Shown here piece by piece: positions 17,579 through 22,605 of a stretch of DNA of 22,605 bases (position 1 is the stretch's first letter; the number at the start of each line of letters is the position of its first letter). Under the pieces are notes generated by a model. That model did not search any database. It worked only from the letters and a program-made list of their open reading frames with translations, and had not been told where the DNA came from. Made by a program: the position numbers and the translations under genes. The stretch is from Phoronis ovalis (taxonomy: Eukaryota; Phoronida; Phoronidae). The DNA lies in assembly GCA_028565635.1 (NCBI GenBank), contig JAOXYB010086608.1, forward strand, positions 1 to 22,605. The letters run 5' to 3'.

Positions 17579-20500
17579 ATGACTGAAACGCAGGTAGAAA
17601 GTACAGTCATCAAAAGAGATAGATTGAAGAAAACCATGCAGAATCCACCTCAGCCTGTGGAGAGTAACGGAAATAATCCTACAGAACCAATTAAATCGCC
17701 ATTTTTAAATAAGTGTGTATCGAACAGAGATAGCGGCTATGGGAATGATTCCCCAGCTAGTTTGAATACTGGAGGTCACTTTCCTTTACTTACAGACGAA
17801 CCAAGTGCAAATTCACTTAGTGACGGAAATATTACAAATACTTCAGACTTCGAAAAAAGTTCAGAAATGGCAGAAGCTGAACTTATTGATACAGATGATA
17901 TAACTTCGCCTCTTAATAGTTCTACTCCCATAGCAATCCCACGTAGACCTAGGGAGGAGAGGCATCATCGAGCTGTGTCACACCACCGTCCTATACAACA
18001 TCGATATTCAACAGGATCTTTTGGATATTTACCGAGCGAAAGCCAACAACGAAGTATATCAACACAAACACCGAGTCTTCCTGGACATGCGCATGTATGT
18101 GAACAGGTACAGTGGCAGTTGGATTCTGGTGAGGACTACGAGTTCGGGGCAACTCCACTTGAACAACAAAATACACCAACAGCACGAGGTAAGGTTTTAC
18201 TTTGAGAAAATGATTTAGTGTATATTTTGGGTTAGATACACATTTTATTATCAGAGGTAGATGACTCCCAAGGATGTGGTCTATCACATCGGCATTTGCA
18301 TGTGTTATGCATTTTCTAGTACAGAAGATGTGAAAGGATTTGTATTTGAATGATGTAATTAACATGCTTTTGATATCAAGTACTTGTAACAGATCCAGCT
18401 AAAATTAAAACTAAGTTTATTTGGCATATAGCCCTACCTACCCAAAAATATGATCCTACTCAAAAGTTTTTATTCCATAAATCATGTCATCTTTTTTTAT
18501 TTCTTTAGTGATAAAAATTGTAGTTGCATTCATAGGGATTGTACAGCGAAAACAAACTGTTACTGTGCTGCCTAGAAATGGTTCTGTACATAACTGTTAC
18601 TTATATCCTCAAAAAAGGTGTATATGCATCTTCATACATTTTGATTTTTTAAAAATCTACCTTCTTACCTACCCAATTTTCTAGATCCCTAGCTGTGGCA
18701 ACAAACATTTTTTTAATCTGGCCTGATTGTAAAAAAATAGGAAGACCAGTGTTGATAAAAGTAGCTGTAAGCTTTCATCACTGAAATAATTCTAGTTTGC
18801 TTTGTTGAAAACCATAGACCCAATAATAATTAGTAATAATATTACCTATATTATTGTACCAGACTACACCTTCATATAGAAGATGAAGGAAAGTCAAGGT
18901 GTCTGGGGGTAGTTATTTTGATTTCTTTGATTAAGGGTTAACCAAAATCCGGTCATCAATAACTGAACTGGATTCTGTAAACCATTGTTTACCTCATACT
19001 ACAATCAGCTGAGTTTCTAACTTCCTTGGCTTGATCAATATTTATTTTTGGGCGAGGTCAAAAAGCCACAAGAGTTCCTCATGACATTTACATGTGTTAG
19101 AAGTGTAGGAATTTATCAATACTAATTGCTGTTTAGAAAACTTAAAGCAAGTCACACAAAAACAAAGTATACCTTGTATTGTTTAGAAAACTTAAGTGAA
19201 GGTAAACAAAAACAAGACATTGTGTGATGGTATGGTTGGCATGACATCAGCTGATTTTGAAACCCCATCAACAAATAGGGTTTTTACATAGAAGCATTAA
19301 ATATACTAACAACTTGATTCCATGGGCTGTTTAAATCAAATATATCATACTGAATGTTTATATGCATGACAAAGTGCTAAATAGACAACATTTAGTAAAA
19401 AAAAATCATATTTCTGTTATTCACCATAAAGTAAATATTATCTGATTATACCACTACACCTGTTAGCCTGTTAATAATAACTGGTTAATTCAACTTAACA
19501 AATTATTACCTGCATGAAGTAATCTAACCAATAATTAAAACAGCTAGGGTTACTGAGTGCATTTAGGAGGGTGTCTTTATGTTTACAAAAGAACTGGTAG
19601 AATATTAATAAGAATAAGCTGTTTTGCTGATAATGTTAGATAATTGGCAAGGTGTCCACACAGTTATTTACTAAATAGACAAGTGTTTTCTTTTTTTCGC
19701 TTGAGGCAACGTGTCAGTTTAAGGTTATTAAGGACATTTTGTTGCCTTTAAGTACATATGTTATTGTACTATGTTATTTTTAGAATGAGTCTGATTAAAA
19801 AATACAGATTATTATCAAATTTATCGATGTGCATTAGATATGTACAGGATGAAGAAACAGATTTTCTTCAAAATTTGAAAGAAAAGTAACCATGAGTAAT
19901 AACGTAAACAAAACAATAACACCGCCCCAAAAGAATCCAAATTTCATAATATAGTATTTGTCATCAAAATCAACATTGGCCAACATCCAATTTAAGTAAG
20001 TTAATGCACACTATATACAAAAGACTAGATTATCTTCTCAACTGAGTAACCAATGTGTATTGAAGCTTCTGGAGTAACTATTTAGTTGCTGAAACTCTGT
20101 AAACCTGCTTTAATGACTTTCTTGTATTATATCTTTCATGCTTCAACTCATGAAAATTGAAAATTTTAATAAGCTGTTAATAGACTGGAAAGTACATAGA
20201 AAAGAAAATTGATAATTGTGTGTAATAGTAGCTTTGTATAAGCTATTATATGACAATAATAGCATTAGATATGTAGTGATAGGTTTTAATTTTCAGTTCC
20301 TGTAAATAAAGTATTTTTATTCCCAGAGTGATTATGAATTTATGATACATAATTAATATTATGTATGTAGGATGAGGAGCTTTAAGTTTATTTTAATGGG
20401 ACATATTCTGTGTTGGCCTTTGCAAATTTATTTAATGAAAATGAATAGAAATATGCGATTTTTTTTTTGAAGATCTTAATCAGACACACACTTTTAAATT

Positions 20501-21373
20501 AAAGTAAACAAAAAAAACAGCAGGGGAAATAGTAACTTGATGATCATCAGTATGTATTGTGTCTGGGCTTGTACTTTTGATAGAGTAGATGGTAGCATAT
20601 GGTTTTAGATGTTGTCTGCTATAATTAGCTTTTTATTGACTTCTACTGTTGGTACCAGTTTTCCATTTCAGGTGTGTTATTTTTGTTTACTAAATGATAT
20701 CACTATTGGTATAAACAGACACTTTGTAAACAGTGATTTGAAAGAAAGTCATTAATTTCCATAAAGTGTTATTTACTAATAAAGAAATGTTTACAAAATC
20801 ATGAATAAGTAATTAACATTGTGTGCGAGTAACATAGCATTGTTTGCTTGCCCAGTATCTTTAACAATTTTATTTCCAAAATAAATTAACATAAATCTTT
20901 GCATGATCAGGAGCATATCTTTTATCATTTCTGTGTAAACAGTGAATGAAGATGTTTCCAACATACTTAGACTCACCATAATGACACTGGTCTAATAAAT
21001 TATTGTTATTTTCAGAGAGCACTGGGAATTGACTCAAATTTTGTTAATTTTATTTATTTTAATATACATGAATTTATTTGTTTCAGGTGCAGGATTAGAA
21101 CAGTTCCAGGAAATCTTGAGTCAAAGTTGTGCAGAATGTAGGACAGGCTTGCCAGATGTAGTACAAGTGCCAAGGCGCAGACGAAGCGAACCTCATGTAC
21201 GTCCATACAGGCGCGATGTGGAAAGAGATTTCGGCCGAGAATTACAAAGGATTAGTGATGAATTTCACGTATCCTATCAGTGCGAAGCTGGACGACCAAG
21301 CTCAATTAGGGTAAATAATACTGCTTTGCTTTGCATGCACTACATGACATTTTTTCTGAGCTCTTCATGGTAA
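17579..21373 (+). CDS. BH3-only apoptosis inducer, BIM/BMF-like, with a dynein-light-chain motif
   Basis: Exons: 17579-18188 (203 codons plus one base, donor AG|GTAAGG) and 21087-21373 (acceptor TTTCAG, joined in phase), giving about 298 residues. BH3 motif: FGRELQRISDEF at residues 252-263 (21230-21265). It matches vertebrate BIM (AQELRRIGDEF) in the Leu, the small-Asp-Glu triad and all four hydrophobic positions. Such motifs insert into the groove of BCL-2-type guardians or BAX/BAK to trigger mitochondrial apoptosis. STQTPS (161-166) matches the LC8 dynein-light-chain motif that BIM and BMF carry N-terminal to BH3. DSGYGNDSP (51-59) resembles a DSGx(2+n)S beta-TrCP degron with a MAPK-type Ser-Pro. 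No BH1, BH2 or BH4 region is seen. The C-terminus ALLCMHYMTFFLSSSW is hydrophobic. A donor after residue 278 (AGG|GTAAAT) may create an alternative end. Assignment to BIM rather than BMF is uncertain. Confidence 0.82.
18059..18076 (+). other. LC8/DYNLL-type binding motif STQTPS
   Basis: Residues 161-166 (S-T-Q-T-P-S), preceded by RSI. BIM carries DKSTQTPS and BMF DKATQTLS at the equivalent place before BH3, binding DYNLL1 and DYNLL2 respectively. The Lys at -3 is replaced by Ile here, which may weaken but does not abolish the match. Confidence 0.65.
18189..21086 (+). other. Intron 2 of the BH3-only gene (2.9 kb)
   Basis: GT at 18189 pairs with AG at 21085-21086. No additional coding exon with matching phase-1 borders was found, though short optional exons cannot be excluded. 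A diverged 35-40 bp direct repeat (TGTTTAGAAAACTTAA, ending in an A-rich CAAAAACAA) lies at about 19130 and 19180, period 50. Confidence 0.5.
21230..21265 (+). other. BH3 motif
   Basis: Residues FGRELQRISDEF, with h1 Phe, h2 Leu256, h3 Ile259, small Ser260, invariant Asp261, Glu262 and h4 Phe263, followed by HVSYQ. The preceding Arg-rich segment (RRRRSEPHVRPYRRDVERD) is basic. The Leu and Asp that define functional BH3 motifs are both intact. Confidence 0.88.
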
Positions 21374-21800
21374 ATTTAGTAACTGCACAATATTGCAGGG
21401 AGAGGCATTTGACTGATATTTTTAAAGGTGCCTCTTGTCAATTATGCGAGTTAACACTGCATAATTAAGTTTTTGAGTTTATATTGATAGGACTTATATT
21501 TAATACAATGTTCCACAGTTAATTGCTACTAATATATCAGTGAGACTGTTACATGGCTAAGATTTGATGCTAAAAAACAATTAAGTCCTGTAACAAAATA
21601 TGTATATCTATAGTTTGATGAATCATTTGTTCAAATCGATATAAAATTACTGTAACACAGGTGTTGCCGCATTCCAAGCGTTACTAATAGTTGTTTGTAA
21701 ATATTAAAATGTACATAATGTAGCATTTGTTGCTTGCAATGTTATTTATTGTTATTTGTTACGTTTTGATTGTTATAAATAAAAGTTATATTAAATGCTG
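21374..21800 (+). other. 3' UTR of the BH3-only gene
   Basis: It follows the TAA at 21371-21373 and ends with AATAAA at 21778-21783. It contains TGTAAATA (21696-21703), a perfect UGUANAUA Pumilio element, and an AU-rich GTTATTTATTGTTATTTG stretch near 21740. This favours 21087-21800 as a true terminal exon rather than a mis-read intron. Confidence 0.5.
21778..21783 (+). terminator. Poly(A) signal AATAAA of the BH3-only gene
   Basis: It lies 405 bases after the stop codon in the composite terminal exon, followed by AT-rich and then T/G-rich sequence (about 21830-21890). Confidence 0.5.
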
Positions 21801-21984
21801 AATTTAAAGCAAAATGCATAACAGTTAATATTTTTTATACAGTCGTGTTATATACTTTATACAAATAAGTTGTTTTTTGTTGTTATTTATGCTTCAATAT
21901 TAAGTTTCCATCAGGTTACTAAAATTATAATTAAAATATTTATATAAAGTGTGGCTGATTGCTTTTGTTTATTTACTTTTAACA

Positions 21985-22527
21985 CTAATATTCATACTGC
22001 AGCAATCTGTAGTCATTCTTTAGCTGTTTACAAGTAGTGTACTTTACCACATAATTGGAAAGTATACCATAGATGCAAAAAGCAAAAAGTTTCCTAGGAT
22101 TGCTTTCTGTCAAAATGAGGCTAAAGGTTAAAAGCAGATAATATGCTTGGATTGTAAGACAGGCTTGGGTATATGCAGATGCATCATCAATGATGTCATT
22201 GCACTGACATTCAAAGACTCTGCTAGTTACTGTATCTGACATAACAGGTGTTTCCTTCTTGGATATCAAAGAGCAACCTTGAAAGTCAACACAGATGGCC
22301 CTCTTATAACCAAAGCAATTTACAGTAAACAGCAGGTTAGCTTTTACATGTATGAATAAGCTGAATTTTAAACTAATACTAGTAGAGTACACCTGCAATG
22401 AACAGTGCAGTACCAGCATGATACAAACAGGATTAGTGAACAGCTGGTTATCTACTTGCATGTGACACACCTGATGCCCTACCCACTTTAGGAGATCAAA
22501 GTGATTGTCTTTTGGTAATGGTATCAA
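21985..22527 (-). CDS. Unrecognised 180-codon ORF, possible terminal exon of a - strand gene
   Basis: An uninterrupted frame of 543 bases is unusual for this composition. It begins IPLPKDNHFDLLKWVGHQVC and contains a Cys-rich middle (VNCFGYKRAICVDFQGCSLI) and a hydrophobic stretch (AYYLLLTFSLIL). A good acceptor (TTCATTGCAG near 22395) lies within it, so the true exon may be shorter (about 21985-22393). An AATAAA on the - strand (21968-21973) sits 11 bases after the stop. No family is recognised. It could be a real terminal exon, a mobile-element remnant or chance. Confidence 0.25.
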   Translation of the reverse strand: MIPLPKDNHFDLLKWVGHQVCHMQVDNQLFTNPVCIMLVLHCSLQVYSTSISLKFSLFIHVKANLLFTVNCFGYKRAICVDFQGCSLISKKETPVMSDTVTSRVFECQCNDIIDDASAYTQACLTIQAYYLLLTFSLILTESNPRKLFAFCIYGILSNYVVKYTTCKQLKNDYRLLQYEY

Positions 22528-22605
22528 TATTAGCCTGTGTACAGGCTGAGGAAGGACCCCTGGAAGGACTAATTATATATAAGGATTTAATATATTGATA
22601 CTTGA

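Noticed and set aside
17579-18205. 208-codon reading of the BH3-only exon through the donor to a TGA at 18203
   Set aside because: It would lack the BH3 motif; the AG|GTAAGG donor and in-phase acceptor at 21086 support splicing to the BH3 exon, although an intron-retained short form cannot be excluded.
17991-18365. 124-codon - strand ORF
   Set aside because: It overlaps antisense to the BH3-only coding exon, whose frame is fixed by splice phases and motifs; it is a shadow frame.
22532-22547. AGCCTGT/ACAGGCT near-palindrome
   Set aside because: Arms of only seven bases; expected by chance and without context.
1-22605. CRISPR arrays, bacterial operons, rRNA or tRNA genes
   Set aside because: No regular spaced repeats, Shine-Dalgarno-linked gene strings or cloverleaf/rRNA-like sequence were seen; the split genes mark this as eukaryotic.

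Overview
The window reads as nuclear DNA of an animal. Genes are split by GT/AG introns from about 85 bases to 3.6 kb, the background is AT-rich, and there are TATA/CCAAT promoter elements and AATAAA polyadenylation signals. The protein families present (a DYRK/HIPK-like CMGC kinase and a BIM/BMF-like BH3-only protein) are metazoan. The AT-rich introns and divergence from vertebrate sequences suggest an invertebrate, perhaps a mollusc or other lophotrochozoan; that last step is inference.

Layout. Positions 1-620 hold the 3' end of a + strand gene that starts outside the window; its last-exon frame is ambiguous and a poly(A) signal lies at 598. Positions 620-3370 are mostly non-coding, apart from a CpG-containing island at about 1500-2240 with small exon-like pieces on both strands. 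From 15392 down to 3754 a large - strand gene encodes a protein kinase. I could rebuild 12 exons with consistent phases, giving 944 codons, plus a phase-compatible candidate cassette exon. It has a CMGC kinase domain (residues about 76-369), a long disordered tail with a recent 279-bp in-frame tandem duplication, a C2H2 zinc finger and an acidic C-terminus. Its 3.6 kb intron 6 contains a less AT-rich island with four CACGTG E-boxes and one exon-like + strand ORF.

Divergent from the kinase, starting near 15.87 kb on the + strand, is the most interesting locus. It is a three-exon gene (5' UTR exon, 610-nt coding exon, terminal exon) encoding a roughly 298-residue BH3-only protein. The protein has a BIM-like BH3 motif (FGRELQRISDEF), a dynein-light-chain-type STQT motif and a possible beta-TrCP-type phosphodegron. 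Its promoter contains CRE-like, kappaB, CArG, CCAAT and TATA elements within about 120 bp, and its 3' UTR has a Pumilio-type element. The gene looks like an invertebrate counterpart of BIM/BMF under stress or immune control.

The right edge (21.8-22.6 kb) has one unrecognised 180-codon - strand ORF followed at once by a poly(A) signal. The kinase and BH3 genes lie head to head with about 0.5 kb between their 5' ends, and both proteins carry TQT motifs of the LC8-binding type; a functional link is only a hypothesis.
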